From Alphaproteobacteria bacterium (GTDB taxonomy: Bacteria; Pseudomonadota; Alphaproteobacteria; Bin95): a stretch of 64,000 nucleotides of DNA. Shown here piece by piece: positions 44,093 to 53,461 of this stretch. The translations under genes were made by a program, and so were the position numbers. The DNA lies in contig JACKII010000005.1 in assembly GCA_020638555.1 (NCBI GenBank), positions 1 through 64,000 of the forward strand. Direction: 5' to 3'. Every line of letters begins with the position of its first letter. The first letter of the stretch is position 1. The notes below the pieces were generated by a model. It had not been told where the DNA came from. It was given only the letters and a program-made list of their open reading frames with translations, and made no database searches.

Positions 44093-44926
44093 CTAGGACG
44101 GCGGCGGCAGGGGCTCGGCCCAGCGCTCGCCGAAGCGGCGCAGCGGCAGGGCCATGCGGATCGGGTCGAGGCCGAAAGTCCGCCAGCGGATCTCGCCCCC
44201 GCCCAGTTCCAGCGTCGCCCAGGCGGCCGCCGGCTCGCCGCCGGTGGTGAAACTCTCGGTCAGGGACTGGATGGTGATGTGCGGCACGCCATCCGCCCGG
44301 TGCAGCGAGTTCCAGTGCACATGCCCGGCGACGCAGAGCACAACGCGCTCGCTGGCCGCGATGATCGCCCGCGCCTCCGCCGCATTCGGATAGGTCGCGT
44401 GCTGCGGCTTGTTCTGGAACCAGTAATTGCCGACCATGCTGGCGCCGCTCACCGGCACATGGCTGAAGACGACGGTGGGCAGATCGGTGGCGGCCAGGTC
44501 CGCCGCCAGCCAGTCCAGATCGGCCGCGCTGGCGCGGAACGGCTCCGGCCGGGGGATTTTGGTGCAGGCGTTCCAGAACACCAGATGGTACCCGTTCAGG
44601 TCGCGGCTGGCATGGCCGCTCGTGCCCAGGGCGGCGGCGTTGTCCTCCGACAGCAGGAAGTCGCTGTCATGGTTGCCGTCCAGATGGGCGCGGGGCGTGT
44701 TCAGGCCCTGGAATTTGGCGGCCACTTCCGCCAGCAGGCGCCGGTCGGTCTCGCGGTCCCGGTCGCTGATGCGGTCGCCGAGTTCCACGATCATGTCCGG
44801 GCCGTAACCGGCGCAGAAGGCCAGGAATTCGTCCAGCAGGGCGAGCGCCCGGTCGCCCCGCTTGGTCAGCTTCGGGGCGCCGTGGTGAATGTCGGTGACA
44901 ATGGCGAGGCGAAGGGTGTCCGCCAC
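44093..44926 (-). CDS. Calcineurin-like metallophosphoesterase
   Basis: A 277-residue phosphoesterase with the five metal-binding blocks: TDIHHG (D12, H14), VELGDR, DGNHDSDF, VFSHVPVSG and AGHVHWNS. The presence of a lone-domain cytoplasmic protein suggests a cyclic-nucleotide or small phosphoester substrate, not determinable further. The GTG start directly follows the TAG of the upstream formamidase-like gene with no gap, so translation is probably coupled. Confidence 0.87.
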   Translation of the reverse strand: MADTLRLAIVTDIHHGAPKLTKRGDRALALLDEFLAFCAGYGPDMIVELGDRISDRDRETDRRLLAEVAAKFQGLNTPRAHLDGNHDSDFLLSEDNAAALGTSGHASRDLNGYHLVFWNACTKIPRPEPFRASAADLDWLAADLAATDLPTVVFSHVPVSGASMVGNYWFQNKPQHATYPNAAEARAIIAASERVVLCVAGHVHWNSLHRADGVPHITIQSLTESFTTGGEPAAAWATLELGGGEIRWRTFGLDPIRMALPLRRFGERWAEPLPPPS

Positions 44927-45865
44927 CTACAGCGCCTCTTTCGGCAGCATGGCGTGCACGCCCTTGTGCTGGTTGACGATCTGGCTGATGCGCAGGTCGC
45001 ACGTGATCGAGCACAGGGCGTAGGCCTGTTCGCGCGTCAGGTTCTTGCGCTCGCAGATGAAGTCGATCATCGCCCGCAGCGCCTGCTTGGCGGCCTGGTC
45101 CAGGTCCGGGTCGATGCCGAAGGTCAGGAAATGCGTCGCGGTCTCGGCCATGGGCATGAACAGGTGCATGTCCTTGCGCACGGTCAGGCGGAAATGGCCC
45201 GTCAGGCTGGTTTCGATGGCGGTGACGTTGACCTCGCCATCGCCCTGCAAGGCGTGGCCGTCGCCGGCGGAGAACAGCGCGCCCGGCTGAAACACCGGCA
45301 GGTAGAGCGTCGCGCCCTCGCCCAATTCCTTGCAATCCATGTTGCCGCCCATCGCCCGCGGCACGATCGAGGTGACCATGCCCCATTCGCCGGGCGGCGC
45401 GACGCCCATGACGCCGAAAAACGGCGCCAGCGCCAGGTCCGTGCCCCAGGGCAGGTTGGCGATGCGCTTGTCCTTGTCCAGAGGAATGTGCAGCAGCGTC
45501 GTTTCGTGGAAATCCTCCGGCAGGGCGCCGGCCAGCGGGCGGATGATGTTCCAGCCCCAGTTGGTGCGCAGGTCGATGCGCTCGATATCCACCTGCAGCA
45601 CGTCGCCCGGCTGCGCGGTCTTGACCGCCACCGGCCCGGTCAGGATATGGCCATTGCCAAGCGGCAAGGGGCATTGGGCGTGGATCGCGGCATGCTCCGG
45701 CAGGACATCCCATTCGGGCCCTTGCGGCAGCACCGAGGGCGCACCGGAGACGGTCTCGATCACCACCGTATCGCCGGACGCGACCTCCAGCACCGGCGTC
45801 AGGTCGGGGGCGAAATAGCCCCAGTGACAGGTCGCGGGAGAGGAGGAAAGTTGGTGACCGGCCAT
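44927..45865 (-). CDS. Acetamidase/formamidase family protein
   Basis: A 312-residue FmdA/AmdA-family hydrolase that probably releases ammonia from formamide or a short amide. Visible features are PVLEVASGDTVVIET, HILTGPVAVKTAQPGDVLQVDI, MGGNMDCKELGEGATLYLPVFQPGALFSAGDGHALQGDGEV and a C-terminal LRISQIVNQHKGVHAMLP. GAGG lies about 8 bases before the ATG. It forms a two-gene unit with the metallophosphoesterase, without obvious functional link. Confidence 0.87.
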   Translation of the reverse strand: MAGHQLSSSPATCHWGYFAPDLTPVLEVASGDTVVIETVSGAPSVLPQGPEWDVLPEHAAIHAQCPLPLGNGHILTGPVAVKTAQPGDVLQVDIERIDLRTNWGWNIIRPLAGALPEDFHETTLLHIPLDKDKRIANLPWGTDLALAPFFGVMGVAPPGEWGMVTSIVPRAMGGNMDCKELGEGATLYLPVFQPGALFSAGDGHALQGDGEVNVTAIETSLTGHFRLTVRKDMHLFMPMAETATHFLTFGIDPDLDQAAKQALRAMIDFICERKNLTREQAYALCSITCDLRISQIVNQHKGVHAMLPKEAL

Positions 45866-45940
45866 GGCCCGACCTCGCTGTGGCTGCATTTGCGATGGCA
45901 ATATGCTAGAGATTCGTGGGGCCAATGCTAGGAGGTTAGT

Positions 45941-46747
45941 ATGACGGAAACAGAGTCCTGGCAGGTGTCGAGCGAAGCCGCCGAGGTCTACGAACGCAGC
46001 TTCGTGCCCGCGATCTTCGGCGCGTGGGCGCCTGTGATGGCGAAAGCCGCCGGCGTCGGCCCCGGAGACCGGGTGCTGGACGTGGCGTGCGGCACGGGCG
46101 CGCTGGCCCGCCATATGGTCGACCGGGTCGGCCCGGCAGGGGCCGTGACCGGTCTCGACATCAATCCCGCCATGCTGGCGGTCGCCCGCCGACTGGAGCC
46201 GCGGGTCGACTGGCAGCGGGGCAACGCGACGGAATTGCCGTTCGACGACGCGGGCTTCACCCGGGTCGTCAGCCAGTTCGGCCTGATGTATGTCCCGGAC
46301 CGGATCGGCGCGCTCGCCGAGATGTGGCGGGTGCTGGCGCCCGGCGGCCGTCTCGCCGTGGCGGTCTGGGCCTCGGTCGACGAGGCGCCGGGCTATCAGA
46401 CCCTGGTGGATGTCGCGATCCAGCATGTCACCGCCGAGGCGGCCAGCGTCTTCGCCGCGCCGTTCGTGCTGGGCGACCGGGGCAAGATGGAAAAACGCGT
46501 GGCGGACGCCGGCATTGCCCCCGCGCGGATCGCGCTGGAACGCGGCCAGATCCGCTTTGCCTCGGTGGGCGAACTCGTGCGGATCGAAGTCAAGGGCTCG
46601 CCCCTGGCCGAGACCATGGACGAGGCCGCCATGGAGCGGCTGGCCGGCGCCTGCGAGGCGGCGCTTTCCCGTTATGTGCAGCCGTCCGGCGAGATCGTCA
46701 TGCCGATCGCCGCGCACATCGTCACCGCCGAGAAACCGGCCGCCTGA
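45941..46747 (+). CDS. Class I SAM-dependent methyltransferase
   Basis: A 268-residue methyltransferase. The SAM-binding motif I VLDVACGTGALARH is at about 45-58, motif II VTGLDINPAMLAVAR follows, and the post-motifs ELPFDDAGFTRVVSQFGLMYVPD and MWRVLAPGGRLAVAVW are intact. AGGAGG precedes the ATG. Most similar in layout to UbiE/COQ5-like small-molecule methyltransferases; the substrate is unknown. It stands alone, divergent from the formamidase-like gene. Confidence 0.88.
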   Translation: MTETESWQVSSEAAEVYERSFVPAIFGAWAPVMAKAAGVGPGDRVLDVACGTGALARHMVDRVGPAGAVTGLDINPAMLAVARRLEPRVDWQRGNATELPFDDAGFTRVVSQFGLMYVPDRIGALAEMWRVLAPGGRLAVAVWASVDEAPGYQTLVDVAIQHVTAEAASVFAAPFVLGDRGKMEKRVADAGIAPARIALERGQIRFASVGELVRIEVKGSPLAETMDEAAMERLAGACEAALSRYVQPSGEIVMPIAAHIVTAEKPAA

Positions 46748-46816
46748 CGGATCGGGCGCCGCAAAGCCTCCGGCCGCGCCCCGGCGGGACTCAGCCCGCC
46801 AGCGCCATGACGGGCT

Positions 46817-47401
46817 TCAGCCCGCCAGGGCCATCACGCCGACGCCGGTGGCGATGCCGCCGGCCACCCGCATCCAGTCCGCCACCCGCGGAGACCCGTC
46901 GGCGACGATCTGGATGCCCCAGGCAATGGCCGTCTGCATGGCCGCAAAGCCGATCAGATAGGCGATCAGCGGCGAGGGCTCGGCGCCGACGATCGATTCC
47001 CCATAGGCATAGCCGTGGAACAGCCCGGCGACACCGAACAGCAGCGCCGCCGCCGGCACCGGCAGGCGCATGCCGGCAATCGCCAGCACGCCGACCGCGA
47101 CCACGCTGAGCGCGATCACCGCCTCGCTTCCGGGCAGGGAAATGCCGGCCAGATGCAGGCCGGTTCCCGCAACCGTCATCGCCACGAATGCCAGCGGCAT
47201 CAGGCGCGGCGCCGCGGTGCGGAGCGCCAGCAAGGCCATGGCGGCGACAAAGGCCAGATGGTCCAGCCCGATCACCGGATGGCCCACGCCCGAGGAAAAC
47301 CCCTGCCAGATCGAGCCCGGCGTCGCCCCGTCCATCAGGTGATGGGCCAGGGCCGCGCTCGGCAAGGTTGCCACCGCAAGGGCGATCAGATGAATCAACA
47401 T
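46817..47401 (-). CDS. HupE/UreJ family membrane protein
   Basis: A 194-residue polytopic protein with a signal-like N-terminus ending ALAHH and the family motif GVGHPVIGLDHLAFVAAMALLA, whose histidines and aspartate bind nickel or cobalt. LFGVAGLFHGYAYGESIVGAE is also typical. Family members import Ni or Co. Here it lies 27 bases downstream of frmA on the same strand, with GGAGG before its ATG, and no hydrogenase or urease genes are present, so the metal's client is unknown. Confidence 0.85.
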   Translation of the reverse strand: MLIHLIALAVATLPSAALAHHLMDGATPGSIWQGFSSGVGHPVIGLDHLAFVAAMALLALRTAAPRLMPLAFVAMTVAGTGLHLAGISLPGSEAVIALSVVAVGVLAIAGMRLPVPAAALLFGVAGLFHGYAYGESIVGAEPSPLIAYLIGFAAMQTAIAWGIQIVADGSPRVADWMRVAGGIATGVGVMALAG

Positions 47402-47428
47402 GGCCTTCGCCTCCGTTCCGCCGGTCGA

Positions 47429-48535
47429 TCAGTACAGCACGACGCTGCGGATCGATTCGCCCCTGTGCATCAGGTCGAAGGCGTCGTTGATCTTGTCGAG
47501 CGGCAGGGTGTGGGTGATCAGGTCGTCGATATTGATGCGGCCTTCCATATACATGTCGACGATTTTCGGCACGTCCGTGCGCCCGCGCGCGCCGCCGAAC
47601 GCCGTGCCGCGCCAGGACCGCCCGGTCACCAGTTGGAACGGCCGGGTGGAAATCTCGGCGCCGGCCGGCGCCACGCCGATGATGATGCTCTCGCCCCAGC
47701 CGCGATGGCACGCTTCCAGCGCCTGGCGCATGGTCGCGACATTGCCGATGCATTCGAAGGTGAAATCGGCGCCGCCGCCGGTCAGCTCGACCAGATGGCC
47801 GACCACGTCCGCATGCTCCTTCGGGTTGACGAAGTCGGTCATGCCGAACTTGCGCGCCATCTCCACCTTGGCCGGGTTGGTATCGACGCCGATGATCTGG
47901 CGCGCGCCGACCATTTTCAGCCCCTGGATCACGTTGAGGCCGATGCCGCCCAGCCCGAACACCACGCAATTCGTGTTCGGCGCCACCTTGGCCGTGAACA
48001 TCACCGCGCCGATGCCGGTGGTCACGCCGCAGCCGATATAGCAGATCTTGTCGAAGGGCGCGTCGTCGCGCACCTTCGCCACCGCAATCTCCGGCAGCAC
48101 GGTGTAGTTGGCGAAGGTGGAGCAGCCCATATAGTGCAGCACCTTTTCGCCCTTGTAGGAGAAGCGGCTGGTGCCGTCCGGCATCAGGCCCTGGCCCTGG
48201 GTGGCGCGGATGGCGGTGCAGAGATTGGTCTTCGGATGCAGGCAGCTTTTGCACTCGCGGCATTCCGGCGTGTAGAGCGGAATGACATGGTCGCCCGGCC
48301 GCACGCTGGTCACGCCCGGCCCGACCTCGCGCACGATGCCCGCTCCCTCATGGCCCAGAATGGCCGGGAAAGCGCCTTCCGGATCGGCGCCGGAGAGGGT
48401 GAATTCGTCGGTGTGGCAGACACCGGTGGCCTTCACCTCCACCAGCACCTCGCCCGCCTTCGGGCCTTCCAACTGGACTTCAACCACTTCCAGGGGCTTG
48501 CCGGCTTCGAAGGCGACGGCTGCGCGAACATCCAT
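47429..48535 (-). CDS. frmA: S-(hydroxymethyl)glutathione dehydrogenase / class III alcohol dehydrogenase
   Basis: A 368-residue zinc-dependent class III ADH. Features are GVCHTDEFTLSG and GHEGAGIVREVG (catalytic zinc), the structural-zinc cysteines in TPECRECKSCLHPKTNLC, and the NAD-binding VFGLGGIGLNVIQG. It oxidises S-hydroxymethylglutathione, the adduct of formaldehyde and glutathione, to S-formylglutathione, and reduces S-nitrosoglutathione. Sarcosine oxidation by SoxBDAG is a possible formaldehyde source. No frmB hydrolase is adjacent; hupE follows instead. AGAGGAA precedes the ATG. Confidence 0.95.
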   Translation of the reverse strand: MDVRAAVAFEAGKPLEVVEVQLEGPKAGEVLVEVKATGVCHTDEFTLSGADPEGAFPAILGHEGAGIVREVGPGVTSVRPGDHVIPLYTPECRECKSCLHPKTNLCTAIRATQGQGLMPDGTSRFSYKGEKVLHYMGCSTFANYTVLPEIAVAKVRDDAPFDKICYIGCGVTTGIGAVMFTAKVAPNTNCVVFGLGGIGLNVIQGLKMVGARQIIGVDTNPAKVEMARKFGMTDFVNPKEHADVVGHLVELTGGGADFTFECIGNVATMRQALEACHRGWGESIIIGVAPAGAEISTRPFQLVTGRSWRGTAFGGARGRTDVPKIVDMYMEGRINIDDLITHTLPLDKINDAFDLMHRGESIRSVVLY

Positions 48536-48727
48536 GGGGGTAATTTCCTCTGCGCGGGCGATGGGGGCTGCATCATGGCGCGTGCGATACCGGATTGCAA
48601 AGGCCCAGCCGGCACTGCAGGGCGCGGCGGCCGCGCCCTCGCGCGGGGCATGCTGGAAATCGTACCCGGCTCACATTATCTTGGAGAAAGTCCATCGATT
48701 GCATGATCCCGTTCAAGGAGAGACAGC

Positions 48728-49057
48728 ATGGCTGGTCCCACCGGCAAGGCGAGTGATGGGGATGCGTCCTACGACGACTTGAAGAAGGATTTCGAGAGCC
48801 TGAAGGACGACGTCCGGAAGCTGACGGAGACGCTGGCCGGGCTGGCGGAATCGGAATCCGCCTCGGTCCGGAACCGGGCCAGGGCCGCGGCGCGGCAGGC
48901 CAGGGCCGAAGCCGACCGCCTCAAGGACGCCGCCGGGGAAGAGTTCGACGAGGCCGTCACCCGCGCCCGTTCCACCATTGCCGAAAAGCCGCTGGTCAGT
49001 CTGGCCGCCGCCCTCGGGGCCGGCCTCATCATCGGCTTGCTGTTGCGGCGGTCGTGA
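48728..49057 (+). CDS. DUF883 family ribosome/membrane-associated protein (ElaB/YqjD-like)
   Basis: A 109-residue protein: an acidic/basic coiled-coil from about 15 to 75 (LKKDFESLKDDVRKLTETLAGLAE, then ARQARAEADRLKDA), then the C-terminal membrane anchor KPLVSLAAALGAGLIIGLLLRRS that defines DUF883. Relatives in E. coli (YqjD, ElaB) tether stalled ribosomes to the membrane in stationary phase. AAGGAG lies 8 bases before the ATG. The YqjE-like gene follows. Confidence 0.87.
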   Translation: MAGPTGKASDGDASYDDLKKDFESLKDDVRKLTETLAGLAESESASVRNRARAAARQARAEADRLKDAAGEEFDEAVTRARSTIAEKPLVSLAAALGAGLIIGLLLRRS

Positions 49058-49095
49058 CGCCGCCCAGGGCCGCGAATCGCTGAGAGGGATTGGCG

Positions 49096-49554
49096 GTGCG
49101 CCCGTTGCTACGCGCCTTGATCCTGTTGCGCCGGATGGAAGCGCTCCGCCTCGTGCGGGCGGAGATCCGCGCCGCACTGCGCGAGGCGGCCCGGCGTGCC
49201 GTGCTGTGCGCGCTGGCGGCGTTCGCAGGCGGGTTGGCGCTGATCTTCCTGCTGATCGCGATCTATCTGGCGCTCGCCACCGTGTGGCCGGCGCACTGGG
49301 CCGCGTTTGCCGTGGCGCTGCTCCTGCTCGTCATCGCCGGCCTGTGCGTCCTGGCCGCCCGGCCGAACCGCCTGGCCCGGGACACCGGGGCGGCCGAGCG
49401 GTCGGAGGCGGTCGCACAGCAGTTCGCCGCCGTGGCGGAGTCCGCCGATCGCGCCGCACGGTCGGCGGTGCGTCGCCACCCCCTCGCCCTGGTCGCCGGC
49501 GCGCTGGCCCTGGGGCTGATTCTCGGCCTTTCCCGGCGGGGCCGGCGCGACTGA
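49096..49554 (+). CDS. YqjE/phage-holin-3_6-like membrane protein
   Basis: A 152-residue protein with an amphipathic basic N-terminus, two adjacent membrane segments (AVLCALAAFAGGLALIFLLIAIYLAL and WAAFAVALLLLVIAGLCVLAA), a soluble middle and a C-terminal DUF883-like anchor RRHPLALVAGALALGLILGLSRRGRR. The position directly after a YqjD-like gene parallels the E. coli yqjD-yqjE pair. GAGGGA lies 6 bases before the GTG at 49096; the TTG at 49090 is in the same frame. Probably not a true phage holin. Confidence 0.72.
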   Translation: MRPLLRALILLRRMEALRLVRAEIRAALREAARRAVLCALAAFAGGLALIFLLIAIYLALATVWPAHWAAFAVALLLLVIAGLCVLAARPNRLARDTGAAERSEAVAQQFAAVAESADRAARSAVRRHPLALVAGALALGLILGLSRRGRRD

Positions 49555-49571
49555 GGGTTTCGGACCGCGCC

Positions 49572-50669
49572 CTAACGCGCGCGGCCGGGAGAACCGGCGG
49601 GCGGCAGGTCTTCCTCCAGGTCGCCGCTGGCGATGAGATAGCCCAGCGGCCGCAACGCGCCCACATGGCTGAAAACCGCCTTCATCACGATCAGGATCGG
49701 CACGGCCATCAGCGCCCCCAGCGGTCCCCAGATCCAGGCCCAGAAGGCGACCCCGACGAAAATGACGATCGGGTTGAGCGACAGGCTCCGCCCCAGGATG
49801 GACGGGGTCACGAACTGGCCTTCGACGGTGGTGCAGGCCAGATAGGCGACGGGCGCCAGGATGGCGTGCAGCGGCGTCGGAAAGGACACCAGCGCCACCA
49901 GCGCCACCACCACGGTGCCGATCACCGACCCCAGATAGGGAATGAAGTTCAGCAACGCCGCCATGACGCCCCACAGATAATAGGTGGGCATGCCGATCAG
50001 ATACATGGAGCCGCCAATGGCCGCGCCCAGGCCGGCATTGATGATGCTGATCGTGGCCAGATAGCGCGACAGCACCCGCTCGACCGTGCCGAGCAGCACC
50101 CGCAATTCGTGCTTGTTGCGCCGGGTGCGGACCAGCTCGACCGCCCGGTCCAGGATCTCGCCGGAATAGGCCAGCAGGAAGAACAGCAGGAACAGCATGG
50201 AAAACGCCTGGAAGGTCGCGCCGGGAATGCGGGTGATCAGGTGCTCGACCGCGGACTCCCGATGCAACACCACTTCGGGCTTTTTCGGCCCGCTGCCCTC
50301 GGTCATCTTCTCCACATGTTCGGTGGCGCGCATGACCGTGTCCACGGGCTCGCGCAGCACGCGCACCTTGCGTTGCAGGTCGTGGGCGATCCGGGGCAGG
50401 TCGTCGACCCACTGGTTCACCGGCTCCGCCAGATAGACGGCGCCCGAGACCAGCGTGCCGACGATGGCCAGCACCACCAGGCCCGCGGCCATCGCGTTGG
50501 GCAGGCGCAGCCGCGTCAGCAGCCGCATGACCGGGCGCAGCACCAGGTGCAGGATCAGCGCCAGCGTCAGCGGCAGGAAGAACTCCGCGGCAAAATACAG
50601 GGAATACAGGCAGGCCAGGACGAACAGGCCGACGACAGCGGTGCGGAGGACGGGGTCGGACCGGATCAT
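49572..50669 (-). CDS. AI-2E family (TqsA/YdiK-like) permease
   Basis: A 365-residue protein with eight predicted membrane segments and the family pattern of a two-helix N-terminal part, a charged extracytoplasmic loop (about 95-160), and a C-terminal block including YLWGVMAALLNFIPYLGSVIGTVVVALVAL, LNPIVIFVGVAFWAWIWGPLGALMAVPILIVMK. Members transport Na+/H+, amino acids or possibly autoinducer-2. GAGG precedes the ATG. It converges on the YqjE-like gene. Confidence 0.87.
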   Translation of the reverse strand: MIRSDPVLRTAVVGLFVLACLYSLYFAAEFFLPLTLALILHLVLRPVMRLLTRLRLPNAMAAGLVVLAIVGTLVSGAVYLAEPVNQWVDDLPRIAHDLQRKVRVLREPVDTVMRATEHVEKMTEGSGPKKPEVVLHRESAVEHLITRIPGATFQAFSMLFLLFFLLAYSGEILDRAVELVRTRRNKHELRVLLGTVERVLSRYLATISIINAGLGAAIGGSMYLIGMPTYYLWGVMAALLNFIPYLGSVIGTVVVALVALVSFPTPLHAILAPVAYLACTTVEGQFVTPSILGRSLSLNPIVIFVGVAFWAWIWGPLGALMAVPILIVMKAVFSHVGALRPLGYLIASGDLEEDLPPAGSPGRAR

Positions 50670-50909
50670 GCTTGCCTCGGACGGTGAGGCCTGACCGTTG
50701 TCCCCCTATCCCGCCGACGGATAGCGGCCCCGGCAGCGCCTGTTGTTGTCACACATCCCCCTTCCGCCCCGGCCGAAACTACCGCGGTGGGGATGCCGCG
50801 TCCATCGGGATCGCCGCCGCCCGGCGACAGCCGCGCTGTTGCCGTTCGGGCCGGCCATGCCATAATCGCCGGCCAATGCCCTCGCAACCCCTGGGGATCC
50901 GACGCGCTC

Positions 50910-51767
50910 ATGCCCTACAAGACCATCCAATACGCCGTGGCCGACGGTGTCGCCACCATCACGCTGAACCGGCCGGACAAGCTGAACGCGGTCACGTCCG
51001 AGATGATCGACGAGTTGATCGCCGCGGCGGACGCCGCCGATGCGGACGATGCGGTGCGCGTCGTCCTGGTCACCGGCGCCGGCCGCGCCTTCTGCGCCGG
51101 GGCGGACCTGTCGCGCGGCGCCTCCACCTTCGACCGCAACGACCGGCCGGAGACCGGCCCCCATGCCGGGCGCGACGGCGGCGGGCGCGTGACGCTGCGC
51201 ATTTACGATTCGAAAAAGCCCTGGATCGGCGCGATCAACGGGCCGGCGGTCGGCTTCGGCATGACCATGCAACTGGCCTTCGACCTGCGCCTGGCCAGCG
51301 AAACCGCGCGCTTCGGCATGGTGTTCACCCGCCGCGCCGTGGTGATGGAGGCGTGCTCGTCCTGGTTCCTCTCCCGCGCCGTCGGCATGGCCCAGGCGCA
51401 GGAATGGGTGCTGACGGGCCGGGTGTTCGACGCCGACGAGGCCTTGCGCGGCGGCCTGGTCCGCTCGGTGCATGCGCCGGGCGACCTGCTGCCGGCGGCC
51501 CGGGCGCTGGCGCAGGAGATCGCGGCGAACACCGCCGCCGTCTCCGTCGCCTACAACCGCAACCTGCTCTGGAAGATGGCGGGCGCCGACCATCCGATGG
51601 AGGCGCACAAGCTCGATTCCCGCGGCATGCGGGCGCTGGGCGCCATGCCGGACGCCAAGGAAGGGGTCTCGTCCTTCCTGGAGAAGCGGGCGCCCAACTT
51701 CACCGACAGCGCCGCGACCGACATGCCGCCCTACTACCCCTGGTGGCGCCAGCGCGTGTTCGAATAG
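50910..51767 (+). CDS. Enoyl-CoA hydratase/isomerase family (crotonase) protein
   Basis: A 285-residue crotonase-fold protein. The opening VADGVATITLNRPDKLNAV, the oxyanion loop AGRAFCAGADLSRG and the second oxyanion segment AINGPAVGFGMTMQLAFDLRLAS are present. The glutamate position usually seen at the second acid is replaced within TRRAVVMEACSSWFLSRAVGMAQAQE, which retains E. It would hydrate or isomerise an enoyl-CoA in fatty acid or aromatic breakdown; the exact reaction is unknown. The start at 50910 is set by homology; upstream in-frame codons lie in the gap. Confidence 0.87.
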   Translation: MPYKTIQYAVADGVATITLNRPDKLNAVTSEMIDELIAAADAADADDAVRVVLVTGAGRAFCAGADLSRGASTFDRNDRPETGPHAGRDGGGRVTLRIYDSKKPWIGAINGPAVGFGMTMQLAFDLRLASETARFGMVFTRRAVVMEACSSWFLSRAVGMAQAQEWVLTGRVFDADEALRGGLVRSVHAPGDLLPAARALAQEIAANTAAVSVAYNRNLLWKMAGADHPMEAHKLDSRGMRALGAMPDAKEGVSSFLEKRAPNFTDSAATDMPPYYPWWRQRVFE

Positions 51768-51774
51768 GCGCGCC

Positions 51775-53208
51775 TCAGCGGGCGGTGCCGCCGACGGTCA
51801 TGGCCGAGACCAGCATGCTGGGCTGGCCGACCCCGACCGGCACGCCCTGCCCGCTCTTGCCGCAGGTGCCGATGCCGTCGTCGAGCGCCATGTCGTTCGC
51901 GACCATCGTCACCTTGGTGAGCGCGTCGGGGCCATTGCCGACCAGGGTCGCGTCCTTCACCGGCGCCGTCACCTTCCCGTTTTCGATCAGATAGGCTTCC
52001 GAGGCCGAGAAGGTGAACTTGCCGTTGGTGATGTCCACCGCGCCGCCGCCGAAATTCACGGCATAGAGGCCGCGGTCCACCCGGGCGATCAACTCCGCCG
52101 GGTCGTAGGGGCCGGCGAGCGCGTAGGTGTTGGTCATGCGCGGCATCGGCGCGTGGGCGTAGGACTGGCGGCGGCCGTTGCCGGTGGCGGCCACGCCCAT
52201 CAGCCGGGCGTTCTGCCGATCCTGCATATAGCCGACCAGGCGGCCGTTCTCGATCAGCACCGTGTATTGCGAGGGCGTGCCCTCGTCGTCGACCGAAAGC
52301 GAGCCGCGCCGGTCGGCCAGGGTGCCGTCGTCGACGACGGTGACGCCTTCCGCCGCCACCATCTGGCCCATCAGGCCGGCAAAGGCCGAGGTCTGTTTGC
52401 GGTTGAAGTCGCCCTCCAGGCCGTGGCCCACCGCCTCGTGCAGCATGACGCCGGGCCAGCCGGGGCCCAGCACCACCGGCATCTCGCCCGCCGGCGCCGG
52501 CACGGCGTCCAGCTTGGTCAGCGCCTGGCGCAGCGCGTCGTCCACCTGGGCGCGCCAGGCCGATTCGGCGAGGAAGGGCGCCAGCAGCGCCCGGCCGCCG
52601 CGGCCGTTGGAGCCGCTCTCCATCTTGTCGCCGCTGGCCACCGTCACGGCCACGTTGATCCGCACCAGCGGCCGCACATCGGCGACACGCATGCCGTCCG
52701 GCCGGATGATCTGCACCGCCTGCCACTCGTTGGCGATGGAGGCCGAGACCTGGGCGACGCGCGGGTCCAGGCCGCGGGCATAGGCGTCGATCGCCTCCAG
52801 CACCCGCACCTTTTCGGCAAAGGCGACCTCGTCCAGCGGGTTGCCGTCGCCATAGAGCAGCCGGTTGGTGTTGGCCGGTGCCAGCGACAGCGTCCCGCCA
52901 TGGCCGCGGGCCACGGCCGACACGGTCTCGCTCGCCCGCTTCAGCGCGGCTTCGGAGAGCTCGCTCGCATGGGCATAGGCGGTGGTCTCGCCGGCGACGG
53001 CACGCAGGCCGAAGCCCTGGGACAGGTCATAGCTGGCGGTCTTCAGCTTGCCGTCGTCGAAGGCCAGAGCCTCGCTGGCGCGGTATTCCAGGAAAAGCTC
53101 GCCGTCGTCGGCGCCGGCGGCGGCCGTGGCGACCCAGCGTTCGGCCGCGCTCCGGTCGAGGCCGGTCTGGCCGAAGAACAGGGCGTCGGTTGTGGCAAGA
53201 TGGCTCAC
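51775..53208 (-). CDS. tldD: Metalloprotease TldD
   Basis: A 477-residue TldD. With PmbA (TldE) it forms a protease that trims peptides such as microcins and helps antitoxin turnover. The zinc motif HEAVGHGLEGD lies in the middle, and conserved segments TGNGRRQSYAHAPMPRMTNT and TNGKFTFSASEAYLIENGK are intact. The GTG at 53208 has GGAAGGA 10 bases upstream and matches the family N-terminus; upstream in-frame codons are not supported. No pmbA lies nearby. It is divergent from the cox operon. Confidence 0.93.
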   Translation of the reverse strand: MSHLATTDALFFGQTGLDRSAAERWVATAAAGADDGELFLEYRASEALAFDDGKLKTASYDLSQGFGLRAVAGETTAYAHASELSEAALKRASETVSAVARGHGGTLSLAPANTNRLLYGDGNPLDEVAFAEKVRVLEAIDAYARGLDPRVAQVSASIANEWQAVQIIRPDGMRVADVRPLVRINVAVTVASGDKMESGSNGRGGRALLAPFLAESAWRAQVDDALRQALTKLDAVPAPAGEMPVVLGPGWPGVMLHEAVGHGLEGDFNRKQTSAFAGLMGQMVAAEGVTVVDDGTLADRRGSLSVDDEGTPSQYTVLIENGRLVGYMQDRQNARLMGVAATGNGRRQSYAHAPMPRMTNTYALAGPYDPAELIARVDRGLYAVNFGGGAVDITNGKFTFSASEAYLIENGKVTAPVKDATLVGNGPDALTKVTMVANDMALDDGIGTCGKSGQGVPVGVGQPSMLVSAMTVGGTAR

Positions 53209-53461
53209 TTGGCAGCGTCCTTCCGAGACAATACGGGCCGCGCAAGTATACGCGAGCCTTTGCATTTATGCGATATGGGGACGAAACCCGCAGAAACCCT
53301 AGCGTTTTCGGTGACATCGGGTCGCATCGCGCGGGTGGCGGCAGGCCGTATCCTCTGCTATGACTTGGCTTTCGCCCTATGCCGGTAGGCGACCTGCTTT
53401 GACCAGAATTGCAGGCTCGGATGGGCGAAGCGTTGACCGTAAGCGGAAGGACATCCGGAAC

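Noticed and set aside
49096..49554. Prophage holin
   Set aside because: No other phage genes are nearby; position after a YqjD-like gene fits the housekeeping YqjE family.
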